IMG/VR virus record: IMGVR_UViG_3300021961_000351
Location: 1 to 32,733 of that record
DNA: 32,733 nucleotides
Reading direction: 5' to 3' (one strand)
Source: a virus
This document shows positions 7,712-14,498 of the stretch, in pieces. Every line of letters begins with the position of its first letter. The first letter of the stretch is position 1. Under the pieces are notes generated by a model. It had not been told where the DNA came from. It made no database searches and was given only the letters and a program-made list of their open reading frames with translations. A program made the translations under genes and the position numbers.

Positions 7712-7977
7712 TTATCGCCTCTTACGAAAGCAAACATACGCTCTGCTTCGTGAATAATTTCTGCAACTGTGACGTCTCCATACTGTTTATGTGTTTCCCA
7801 ACGCATAGCTGCTTTTCCTAAAAGAATATCTTTAGATAGATTTAGCAATTCTAAGCGCAAAGTTTCTTCTGGTAAAAGTGTAATTTGCTGGTCGGGAGGT
7901 AAAGCTATCGCCATCATTTCATCTTGGTTTAAATCATCTATTTCATCACTGTGATTTTTTATAGTTTTTTTAGTCAT
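7708..7977 (-). CDS. Small acidic protein of unknown function, coupled to dut
   Basis: 89 aa, soluble, helical; N-terminal acidic stretch (HSDEIDDLNQDEMM), then LPEETLRLELLNLSKDILLG and a C-terminal helix EIIHEAERMFAFVRG. No recognised domain. An upstream in-frame start at 8007 is rejected because the ATG at 7977 has an AGGAG site and the upstream one would fall on the promoter -10. Overlap with dut by ATGA and a shared early-type promoter suggest a role in nucleotide or early metabolism (inference). Confidence 0.58.
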   Translation of the reverse strand: MTKKTIKNHSDEIDDLNQDEMMAIALPPDQQITLLPEETLRLELLNLSKDILLGKAAMRWETHKQYGDVTVAEIIHEAERMFAFVRGDK

Positions 7978-7995
7978 TTGAACTCCTATAAAGTA

Positions 7996-8024
7996 ATAAT
8001 AGCACATTTTTTAAAAAAATACAA
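7996..8024 (-). promoter_or_regulatory. sigma70 promoter with extended -10 for the dut operon
   Basis: Minus strand: TTGTAT (8024-8019), a 17-base spacer ending TGC, then TATTAT (8001-7996). The TGn in front of the -10 makes it an extended -10 promoter. It sits in the gap between the homing endonuclease stop and the small gene before dut, giving host-polymerase (early) expression. Confidence 0.65.
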
Positions 8025-8026
8025 AT

Positions 8027-9439
8027 TTAAAAATTCTTAATAAAAATGTTACTACCACAGCCATAAATCTTAAATAATTTATTTTCCAAAACTTTCTGTT
8101 TTTCTGTTTTTCCGTTTGATGATTTAAATTTAAATCTATCAAATCTCAATTGTCCATTTGTATACCAATAATCAGGTCCTGTTTCTCCCATAAGATTAAA
8201 TCCTGACTTGAGATATCCATTTCCATCACCGAATCTCAAATCTGCATAAGTAAGAATACCTTTAAATCCGTTGTCTTTTGCCCAAAATTCAACTTTTTTA
8301 AGAAGTTTTGTTAAACCACCAACAACGTTGGTATTGCGTGCAGAAGCGAATCTTGAAATCTCAATTAAAGATTTGTATTTTTTTTGTCTAGGCTTTCTAA
8401 CAGATAGACAAAGAACTAGCTCATTATTATAATAAAGACCCCATCTGGATAATGAAGCAGAGTATCCTGAAATATGATTAGATTCAAAAAATATTTTTGC
8501 TTCTCTGACATTTACTTCTTGAATATTACATTTTCTTGCAAAAATCTTTTTATCAATTAGATTTAATCGATTTTTAATCATTGATTTACAAATTTCTTTT
8601 TTGCTAATCCATTCATCACCAAAAATATGAATTAAATTAATTCCCAAAGTCTGAGCAGTTCTTTTTTTATTTAAGTAATAATATCGACTTTTTGATTCTC
8701 CATTTAAAATGGCGTGATAGTATAGCCCGTTATGTTCTATTCCAAATTTTTTCTCTGGTGCGAAAACATCTATTTCTTTTGGATGAAGAATAGATCGATT
8801 ATTAAATTCTACTTCTTGTCCTAAAGATTGAATATATTCGCCTATTTCTTTTTCCGCTTGAGAAGTTCCAACGGGATGACAAACCACACACAAAGATCCA
8901 CGCTCATAAGCTTGCAATGTTTTTTTAAAGATTGTATTACATTGTTTGCATTTAAATTCAAGATATTGTTTTTGTCGAGAAAAATAATCATCATATTCTG
9001 TAATTAGTTCAAAATCTTTAGATCTAGATTTAATTCTTAAATCAAAGTCTTCGAAAGAAACAATTTTTGAAAATCTCATTTTATCTAAAGACACATCAGA
9101 ATGATGCTTTCCAAAAAATGGATTTCTTTCTCCTTTCATGCTCTCTGACTGCCTGAGAAGTCTTTTATCTGTTTTTTTTGTTTTTCCTTTATTCCAGGCA
9201 GGAGCACTTCCTCCTTCTTTTCCTGCTATTGATGATCCTTTTTTAGAGCAAGCTTTGCAAAATCTTTTAAAACTAAATGCAACATATCTTGTTTCACCAT
9301 TACAAACTTCACATTTTGGTTGATTGCCACCTAAAAGATAATCAATCGTGTATTGTTTTGAAGATATTTTATGAAAAGATTGAAGATGATTAGAAAATTT
9401 CTTTCCTTCACCTTGAAAATTGCAAATTTGGCATATCAT
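8027..9439 (-). CDS. Homing endonuclease, Vsr-like/EDxHD type with zinc fingers
   Basis: 470 aa, modular. N-terminus: a C2H2-like finger (CQIC...H...FH), a CxxC pair with second CxxC (KCEVC, CKAC), a NUMOD3-like NPFFGKHHSD, and another CxxC/CxxC pair (CKQC, CVVC). Then a PD-(D/E)xK-like nuclease core: E-I-D-V (222-225), IEHNGLYYHA and GINLIHIFGDEW, which I match to the Vsr-like EDxHD homing endonucleases. C-terminal half (about 290-470): GNAT-like, with NHISGYS, GLYY, GGLTKLL, TYADLRFGDGNGY. It would cut a homing site and spread itself. It lies just after the major capsid gene terminator. A TTG at 9460 is also in frame; ATG 9439 is preferred. Confidence 0.8.
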   Translation of the reverse strand: MICQICNFQGEGKKFSNHLQSFHKISSKQYTIDYLLGGNQPKCEVCNGETRYVAFSFKRFCKACSKKGSSIAGKEGGSAPAWNKGKTKKTDKRLLRQSESMKGERNPFFGKHHSDVSLDKMRFSKIVSFEDFDLRIKSRSKDFELITEYDDYFSRQKQYLEFKCKQCNTIFKKTLQAYERGSLCVVCHPVGTSQAEKEIGEYIQSLGQEVEFNNRSILHPKEIDVFAPEKKFGIEHNGLYYHAILNGESKSRYYYLNKKRTAQTLGINLIHIFGDEWISKKEICKSMIKNRLNLIDKKIFARKCNIQEVNVREAKIFFESNHISGYSASLSRWGLYYNNELVLCLSVRKPRQKKYKSLIEISRFASARNTNVVGGLTKLLKKVEFWAKDNGFKGILTYADLRFGDGNGYLKSGFNLMGETGPDYWYTNGQLRFDRFKFKSSNGKTEKQKVLENKLFKIYGCGSNIFIKNF

Positions 9440-9445
9440 TATGTC

Positions 9446-9462
9446 ATTATACCCTTGCAAGG
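9446..9462 (-). promoter_or_regulatory. Possible homing endonuclease promoter with adjacent palindrome
   Basis: Minus-strand TATAAT (9451-9446) ends 6 bases before the ATG at 9439, so transcription might begin at or near the start codon. Directly upstream is the perfect palindrome CCTTGCAAGG (9462-9453), which would lie in the promoter spacer and could be an operator. The -35 (TTTATA at 18 bases) is weak. Confidence 0.35.
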
Positions 9463-9471
9463 ATTAATGTA

Positions 9472-9505
9472 TAAAACAAAACGGGGCAGCTCGAAAGCTG
9501 CCCCG
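9472..9505 (-). terminator. Strong rho-independent terminator after the major capsid gene
   Basis: On the minus strand CGGGGCAGCT (9505-9496), a TTCG tetraloop and AGCTGCCCCG (9491-9482) form a perfect 10-bp GC-rich stem, followed by TTTTGTTTTAT. It lies 21 bases after the capsid stop codon and isolates the homing endonuclease from capsid transcription. Confidence 0.95.
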
Positions 9506-9526
9506 CAAGATCAAGATCTAATTAAA

Positions 9527-11443
9527 TTAGATAATGTCCATGTCCATGCAGGTGACGGTACCGTAGAAGTCAGCGCGAACCATCTTCTTGCCATAACGAG
9601 TCATGACGCCCTTGCGAGGAGTGAAATCCTCGGGTGCGAAGATAGTCGGGGTGACGATGAGGGGTACGTAAGGAGCGTAGACGTAACCAGTCTCGAGGTA
9701 GGAACCTCCCTTGTAACCAACAAGAATCTTGTTGCGAGGGAAGTAGGGGTCCTTGTAGACTGTGAAACGGTTGCTCAAGCTACCGATTGCAGCAGCACCG
9801 AGTGTGAACTCGCCACCGGTCTGGCCCTGGCCGTCAATCTTGATGGAGGGCTTGTAGAGGACAGAAGCCTCGAAGATGGTAGCAACTTCGGGTGAGCAAA
9901 CGAGGAAGTTTGCGGAACCACGAAGAGTCTTACGGTGGATCTCGTTAGCAACATCGATGATGGTTTCAACGAGAGTCTCGTACCACTCACGAACGGTACC
10001 AGTGAACTGAGGACCAGTTGCGAGAGTTGAAGCGAGCTGAACAGATGCACCAGTTCTCTTGTTGACGAACTTACCGGGGCTACGGCTCCAGTAGAAGTTA
10101 GCGCCACGAGCTTCGGTGAGAAGGTCGTTAAGGATCTCACGATCGATCTCGAGAGCGATCTGCTCGGAGAGGATCTGGGTAAGCTCAACCTCAGCGTCCA
10201 TGCTGTGGTAAGCGTTGAGATCCTGAGCGAGTTCTGGTGACCAACGAGCGCGGAGCTTGCGTGTGGTCGCTGTAACCGCGATGGACTCAATCTTAATGTC
10301 AATCTCAGGAATGACAGGTGAAGGTGAAGTCTGGAAGTTAGACTCAAACGCCGGAATGGTAAGTGTACCACCTGTGGCTCCTGCCGCCTTGACCTGATCT
10401 GAAACAACGAAAGAAGCAGTCAAGTCGAGTGTTGAGCTCGCACCGGCAAGGGCAGTTGCCTGACCTTGGCATACCATGAGAACTGCAGTTGAAGCTAAAG
10501 ATACATCAGCAAGTGGATCTGGTGTGAATGTAACAGCACCGACAGCACCTGCCATTGTTCCGAGCTGGTTAAGGCGTCTAACGTTTAGAACGCCCTGGCC
10601 GCCTTGAACGCTGGAAGCAGGAGCAGTTAGATCTGTTCTGCCTGCTGTAAATAGAGCAACTGACTTAACAGATGTTGGATCCATTCTGCGTTGACCGCCC
10701 CCAGCCTCCTGAAGTAGTGAAGCTGAAACGAGAAGTAGCTGATAAGTCTGAGAGCCATCTTCAATTAACTGTGTGACCTGTGGGTCAAACTGGAGAAGCT
10801 TACCATCCGAACCGCTTACAGTAACGGCGTCGCCTGGGCCCCATGACTGAGCTGCGTCGCCGCCAAAGGCACCGTTAATAACGTTTCCGGCGAGGCCTAG
10901 CTTGACATTCTTGTGAATCTGTGTGTAGGAAGTACCAACTAGATCGTACTGACCGCCGACTGCATCGGAACCGGTACGAACAGAAGCGCCTACCGGGTTG
11001 TTGTAGAGTGACTGACCTTTTTCGTAAGTGGAAGCAGTTGGAGCATCTGTGGCACCATCAGCTGGTGTGTCACCACCGACGTCTGAACCGTAGGTGTAAT
11101 CTAGGTAGAAGAGCAGACCGGAAGGAAGGCTCATGGGCTGAATGCTGACGAGTTCGTTAGCAACGAGGCCACCGAAGACGCGACGAACGATTGGGAAAGC
11201 GATGTTTGAGAAACCATCGACCTGAAGGCTATCTGCACCGCCTGAACCAAGAACGTTAGCCTCACGAAGAACCTGGGCAGCCTGGTTCTCGAGTAGGCGG
11301 GACATGGTCTCACGGTTGTGATCGCCGAGACCGCGAAGTAGACCGGTGCGGGACCACTTCTCCATCAATCTGTTGCTTTCAGCACCAACGTGACGATCAC
11401 GAATGCCTTCAGTCAACTGGTTTAAAGTAAAAGAACGTGACAT
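9527..11443 (-). CDS. gp23: Major capsid protein gp23
   Basis: HK97-fold subunit of the icosahedral head. Residues 1-61 form a propeptide (helical, with RLLENQAAQVLRE) that the gp21 protease should remove after L59-R60-E61. The body has FPIVRRVFGGLVANELVSIQPM and SGLLFYLDYTYGSD, and in the second half RKLRARWSPELAQDLNAYH, QIALEIDREILNDL, and the C-terminal YAPYVPLIVTPTIF, DFTPRKGVMTRYGKKMVRAD typical of T4-like capsids. At 638 aa it exceeds T4 gp23 (521), with an expanded Gly/Ala/Ser-rich region at about 120-375. AAGGAG precedes the ATG. Its G+C content is visibly higher than that of most neighbours, fitting high expression. A strong terminator follows. Confidence 0.96.
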   Translation of the reverse strand: MSRSFTLNQLTEGIRDRHVGAESNRLMEKWSRTGLLRGLGDHNRETMSRLLENQAAQVLREANVLGSGGADSLQVDGFSNIAFPIVRRVFGGLVANELVSIQPMSLPSGLLFYLDYTYGSDVGGDTPADGATDAPTASTYEKGQSLYNNPVGASVRTGSDAVGGQYDLVGTSYTQIHKNVKLGLAGNVINGAFGGDAAQSWGPGDAVTVSGSDGKLLQFDPQVTQLIEDGSQTYQLLLVSASLLQEAGGGQRRMDPTSVKSVALFTAGRTDLTAPASSVQGGQGVLNVRRLNQLGTMAGAVGAVTFTPDPLADVSLASTAVLMVCQGQATALAGASSTLDLTASFVVSDQVKAAGATGGTLTIPAFESNFQTSPSPVIPEIDIKIESIAVTATTRKLRARWSPELAQDLNAYHSMDAEVELTQILSEQIALEIDREILNDLLTEARGANFYWSRSPGKFVNKRTGASVQLASTLATGPQFTGTVREWYETLVETIIDVANEIHRKTLRGSANFLVCSPEVATIFEASVLYKPSIKIDGQGQTGGEFTLGAAAIGSLSNRFTVYKDPYFPRNKILVGYKGGSYLETGYVYAPYVPLIVTPTIFAPEDFTPRKGVMTRYGKKMVRADFYGTVTCMDMDII

Positions 11444-11491
11444 GTTTAAACTCCTTTAAATGTTATATGTCGTAATCAAATGTGAACTAAA

Positions 11492-12505
11492 TTAGTTCTT
11501 CAATCCTGCCAATCTTTGCCAGCGATCAAGCTCAGGTGCATTACCCTGCTTGGGAGCTGATGAAGTAGTAGGTCTTGAAGAAGACCCACGGTTACGAGAC
11601 TCGGTTAGAGGCTTGGCATTACCGCGAGCGAATGTCTCTGTTAGGGACTTGTACAATGACTTAGCTTCTCTTAAGCTGTTAGCTTCATCAAGAGCCTTAA
11701 TGACGGACTTCTTTTCGGCCTCGTTAAGATTCTTATTCTGAAGAAGCTTGTTAACGTAGAGCAACTTCGCATTGAAAAGGTTGAGATCTTCCAACTGTTC
11801 ACGAAGAGTATTAACAGCACTTCTGTATTTACCCAGTTTCTCAGAAAGCGCACGAGTCTTGCGGCGCTCAGCGCGGAATGCTTCCGCGAGTTTGTTCATT
11901 GCAGGCGGGTTGGTAAAGACATCTTGACCTTCACTTCCACCTCCAAAAGCTTTTTTGACACCGGCTTTGCCGCTGCCTGTTCCACCGAAGGCACCCTTAA
12001 CACCGGCTTTGGCGCCGCCCGATCCACCAAAGTGGTGATCCATCTTGCCTTCGCGTACTAGTTTGCGAATTCTTAAAATTTCTTCGGCGAGCATGGCTTC
12101 GTCAACTTCGACTTCTTCCATTTCATCAAGCTGTGCTGCAAAAGGATCTTCGCCTTCTTCACCTTCTTCACCTTCTTCGCCTTCTTCGCCTTCTTCGGCT
12201 TCTTCGGCTTCTTCGGCTTCTTCGGCTTCTTCTTCCATTTCTAGGTCTTCATCGCCTTCTTCGTCGTCAAGCTCGAGCATGCCGCGAAGTTCTTCCGGAA
12301 TTTGATCTTCTTCAACGTCTTCGCCAAGATCCAGGACGAGCTTAAGCTCTTGAAGCATCTCTTCTAGAGAAGCTTTATCTTCAACTTCTTCGCCCTCTGC
12401 GTATGCACCTTCTTCCACGTCATCTTCATGCATGACTTCGGCTAGCTCTGACTCGACAGCTTCACGCAAAGCTTTGAGATCGACTTCATAGTACTTTTCG
12501 CTCAT
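11492..12505 (-). CDS. gp22: Probable main scaffold product from an internal in-frame start
   Basis: Within the long scaffold frame, ATG at 12505 (residue 151 of the long form, MSEKYYEVDLKALREAVE) is preceded by AAGGAG at 9 bases (12520-12515) and by AATAAATA (12545-12538), one mismatch from the T4 late promoter. Base composition also changes at this point: upstream codons are AT-rich, downstream ones match the capsid gene. A separate 337-aa scaffold translated from here is therefore likely, about the size of a complete gp22-type protein (T4 gp22, 269 aa). The two products would share the whole C-terminus. Confidence 0.6.
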   Translation of the reverse strand: MSEKYYEVDLKALREAVESELAEVMHEDDVEEGAYAEGEEVEDKASLEEMLQELKLVLDLGEDVEEDQIPEELRGMLELDDEEGDEDLEMEEEAEEAEEAEEAEEGEEGEEGEEGEEGEDPFAAQLDEMEEVEVDEAMLAEEILRIRKLVREGKMDHHFGGSGGAKAGVKGAFGGTGSGKAGVKKAFGGGSEGQDVFTNPPAMNKLAEAFRAERRKTRALSEKLGKYRSAVNTLREQLEDLNLFNAKLLYVNKLLQNKNLNEAEKKSVIKALDEANSLREAKSLYKSLTETFARGNAKPLTESRNRGSSSRPTTSSAPKQGNAPELDRWQRLAGLKN

Positions 12506-12955
12506 TTTTGAATTCTCCTTTAAATTCGTATCTTTATTATTTATTCTACTGCCAGATAAAGTTCTTTTTGTTTGATTAATTTTATCAGCAATTGCGTTTA
12601 ATTCTGATTTTTGAGAATCAGTTAAGCTATTATAGGCTTGTCTAGTAGCTTCAGAAACTATTTTTGTTCCACCAGAAGAAATTTCTTCTGTGATATTGAT
12701 TCCTAAAAGTGTGGATAGTTTTCTAAGCGCACTTTCATCAAGTGTAACTTCATCTAAGCTATCATTTTCTTCTTGTAAATCTTCACTTTCTTCCATGTCG
12801 TCATCATCATGACGGGTTTCTAAAAGTTCAGACTCAATAAACTCTCTAATTTTAGGTGTGACTGCTTCTAAAACAGCTTTTTTAGCATTCGCTTCAGCTA
12901 CTTCTCTTAATTTTTTAGCATCAGCTATTGCTTCCTCAAAAATCTTGTTTGACAT
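11492..12955 (-). CDS. gp22: Prohead scaffold gp22-like, long in-frame form (N-terminal extension)
   Basis: 487-aa reading frame just upstream of the capsid gene, where T4 has scaffold gp22. Residues 1-150 are a separate helical module (SNKIFEEAIADAKKLREVA, then IREFIESELLETRHDDDD). Met151 begins a second module with its own ribosome binding site. Then come an acidic EEA/EEG repeat tract (about 241-269), two linker repeats ending AGVKGAFGG and AGVKKAFGG, and a C-terminal coiled-coil scaffold core with NAKLLYVNKLLQNKNLNEAE. ATG at 12955 has AGAGG. The first module is AT-rich, the second GC-richer. Whether the long form is made, or mostly the short one, is open. The scaffold would be degraded by gp21 during maturation. 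Confidence 0.8.
   Translation of the reverse strand: MSNKIFEEAIADAKKLREVAEANAKKAVLEAVTPKIREFIESELLETRHDDDDMEESEDLQEENDSLDEVTLDESALRKLSTLLGINITEEISSGGTKIVSEATRQAYNSLTDSQKSELNAIADKINQTKRTLSGSRINNKDTNLKENSKMSEKYYEVDLKALREAVESELAEVMHEDDVEEGAYAEGEEVEDKASLEEMLQELKLVLDLGEDVEEDQIPEELRGMLELDDEEGDEDLEMEEEAEEAEEAEEAEEGEEGEEGEEGEEGEDPFAAQLDEMEEVEVDEAMLAEEILRIRKLVREGKMDHHFGGSGGAKAGVKGAFGGTGSGKAGVKKAFGGGSEGQDVFTNPPAMNKLAEAFRAERRKTRALSEKLGKYRSAVNTLREQLEDLNLFNAKLLYVNKLLQNKNLNEAEKKSVIKALDEANSLREAKSLYKSLTETFARGNAKPLTESRNRGSSSRPTTSSAPKQGNAPELDRWQRLAGLKN
12150..12236 (-). repeat. 9-base tandem repeat encoding EEA/EEG units in the scaffold
   Basis: On the plus strand, about nine units of the type CTTCTTCGG/CTTCTTCAC follow each other, coding on the minus strand for four EEA and then five EEG tripeptides. 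Unit length is a multiple of three, so slippage would change protein length without breaking the frame. The antisense frames here are long only because of this repeat. Confidence 0.85.
12538..12545 (-). promoter_or_regulatory. T4-type late promoter candidate inside the scaffold frame
   Basis: AATAAATA on the minus strand differs from TATAAATA at one base and lies 32 bases before the internal ATG at 12505, with an AAGGAG ribosome site in between. In the long frame these bases encode the R-I-N-N linker around residue 137-140. Confidence 0.5.
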
Positions 12956-13008
12956 ATTAACCTCTTAAACAAAAATAACTATATTTCAAAAAGTAAACTT
13001 ACCCTTAA

Positions 13009-13644
13009 TTATTCTTCTTCTATCTCTTTTATTAAACTTTTTATATGATTGACTCTTTTTTGATGATGTAAAAAAGATCGCTCCATTGGATCTTTTAAAT
13101 CAAATAAAGAAAAGATATTATCGTCGTATTCATCATGATTAGGAAGCGGTGCTCTAGAAGTTCCAAATTGAGTACCACTTATTCTACCGGGCTTGTTTCT
13201 AATATACTGTGCAGTTGATTGTGTTCCAAAACCGGGACCTTTTGTATTTTTTGGAACTGTGTTGTAATCGTCTTTTTGACGATAAGTTAAACGTGGCGAC
13301 AAACCTTTTGTTATAGGTGTCGTATGATCTTCTGTTAGACCCATTTGAGAACCTTGATTTCTCCCAGTCCCGTCAGAATTATCTTTTCTTCCGCTTCTAT
13401 TTGGATTCCTATAAGCACCAGAATCTGTTACTGATCGAATAGCATTGATAACATCTCGATCCATACCTACTTCATCTTCAACTTCTTCTGGGTTTGACTC
13501 TTCTTCTTCTGTATACTGATACATGACACGGGTCATGCCCTGCGTTATACCTGTTGCTGGGTGACCCGTGCCTAATCTACCATGTCCTCCACCGGCATTA
13601 CTGTCTTTTGGTGCGACAGCACCTCCGGTGGTGTTAAAATTCAT
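13009..13644 (-). CDS. Hypothetical head-region protein
   Basis: 211 aa, hydrophilic, rich in Gly/Asn/Ser/Arg and probably partly disordered; an acidic patch (TEEEESNPEEVEDEVG) is followed by MDRDVINAIRSVTDSG, and the C-terminus has a helix SFLHHQKRVNHIKSLIKEIEEE. No known domain. It lies between scaffold and protease genes, where T4 carries small prohead core genes, so an internal or core head protein is plausible. ATG at 13644 is 4 bases after the preceding stop; its own ribosome site is weak, suggesting coupled translation. Confidence 0.55.
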   Translation of the reverse strand: MNFNTTGGAVAPKDSNAGGGHGRLGTGHPATGITQGMTRVMYQYTEEEESNPEEVEDEVGMDRDVINAIRSVTDSGAYRNPNRSGRKDNSDGTGRNQGSQMGLTEDHTTPITKGLSPRLTYRQKDDYNTVPKNTKGPGFGTQSTAQYIRNKPGRISGTQFGTSRAPLPNHDEYDDNIFSLFDLKDPMERSFLHHQKRVNHIKSLIKEIEEE

Positions 13645-13648
13645 TTAA

Positions 13649-14203
13649 TTATCCTGCTGATCCTGCATAAGATCTGCCAGAAATCAAAGCAGTTGCTGTA
13701 TCAACATCTTGTGTTGCAATTTCTGCTGAAGTGCTAGAAGGATTTGCTGTACTCCCCAGCCCTGTTCCAAACTCACCTCCTGCTACCGGAAGTGTCCCCG
13801 TATAGGCAGGCTGATCTGTTGCTGAAACTGAACCTGGACCAGGAGACGTAAGTGGCGGAACATAAGGCGAGCTAGGTGCTCCTTCTCCTGCGCCAAATAC
13901 TTTACCGTCGTCGGTCATTGTATTACCAGCAACGTCAGGGGCATCTGGGTAGTCTCTATCATAAGAAGACATTCTATTTCCTACACCGCCTGCTATAGTT
14001 GTCCCGTATGCTGCAAAACTTGATGTAGCATCTCCTTCTTGAACAGCAGGAATAAATGTTTTTGTAACTTCACCATCTGTCATTGTTCCATTGTGAATAG
14101 GAGATGCTGGGTATGCAGAAGCATAATTTGAAGGGTATCTTTTTCCAAAACCACCTGCTTGTGTATCAGATGGGTTTGCGATAATATGATCTCTTTCAGA
14201 CAT
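13649..14203 (-). CDS. Hypothetical Gly/Ser/Thr-rich protein with an internal repeat
   Basis: 184 aa, low complexity, no Cys, no hydrophobic core. Two stretches repeat: AGGFGKRYPSNYASAYP...NGTMTDGEV (about 16-47) and AGGVGNRMSSYDRDYP...GNTMTDDGKV (about 71-101), each ending in an x-TMTD turn. This suggests two tandem copies of a small peptide-binding or coat-binding unit. Its ATG overlaps the previous stop as TAATG. Position in the head cluster suggests a virion or assembly role; function unknown. Confidence 0.55.
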   Translation of the reverse strand: MSERDHIIANPSDTQAGGFGKRYPSNYASAYPASPIHNGTMTDGEVTKTFIPAVQEGDATSSFAAYGTTIAGGVGNRMSSYDRDYPDAPDVAGNTMTDDGKVFGAGEGAPSSPYVPPLTSPGPGSVSATDQPAYTGTLPVAGGEFGTGLGSTANPSSTSAEIATQDVDTATALISGRSYAGSAG

Positions 14204-14445
14204 TAGCTTTCCTTAATCTTGTTTTTGATTGTTTTAGCTCTGTTTTGAATTTTTTTAATTCTTTCCACAAGAAACTTTTGTTCTCTTTTGAGCTGAAGAT
14301 AAGTTTTTAGTTCTTTTCTTAGCTCATTGACACGCTTTCTTTTTTTTGATTCTTCAATTCTTTTTTTCTGAGCTGCAATTCTTTCGCGCTCTTCTTTGAT
14401 AATTCTCTTTAAGACGTCGGGTGTAAGCTTTTTGATTTTATTCAC
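14203..14445 (-). CDS. Small very basic helical protein in the head cluster
   Basis: 80 aa, nearly all helix and extremely Lys/Arg/Glu-rich: LTPDVLKRIIKEERERIAAQ then ESKKRKRVNELRKELKTYL and a basic end. The GTG at 14445 is preferred because TGGAG lies 6 bases upstream; an in-frame TTG at 14457 would itself start inside that site. Size equals T4 core protein gp67 (80 aa) and the position is similar, but charge and sequence give no support for homology. DNA or scaffold binding is possible from the charge (inference). Confidence 0.52.
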   Translation of the reverse strand: MNKIKKLTPDVLKRIIKEERERIAAQKKRIEESKKRKRVNELRKELKTYLQLKREQKFLVERIKKIQNRAKTIKNKIKES

Positions 14446-14498
14446 AATTGACTCCAAAATATAAGGCTAGCAAATCTAAATATTTCGCTACGAGAAAA

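Noticed and set aside
9371-9895. 174-aa plus-strand frame across the capsid terminator
   Set aside because: It runs antisense to the capsid and homing endonuclease genes, lacks a ribosome site and crosses a strong hairpin.
12045-12345. Two plus-strand open frames rich in Ser and Leu
   Set aside because: They are the antisense of the EEA/EEG repeat; a repeat of this kind opens several frames, and no ribosome site or known family is seen.
14462-14498. Imperfect hairpin TAGCGAAAT...ATTTGCTA before the basic 80-aa gene
   Set aside because: Short stem with a bulge and no T-tract in the transcript; weak as terminator or regulator.
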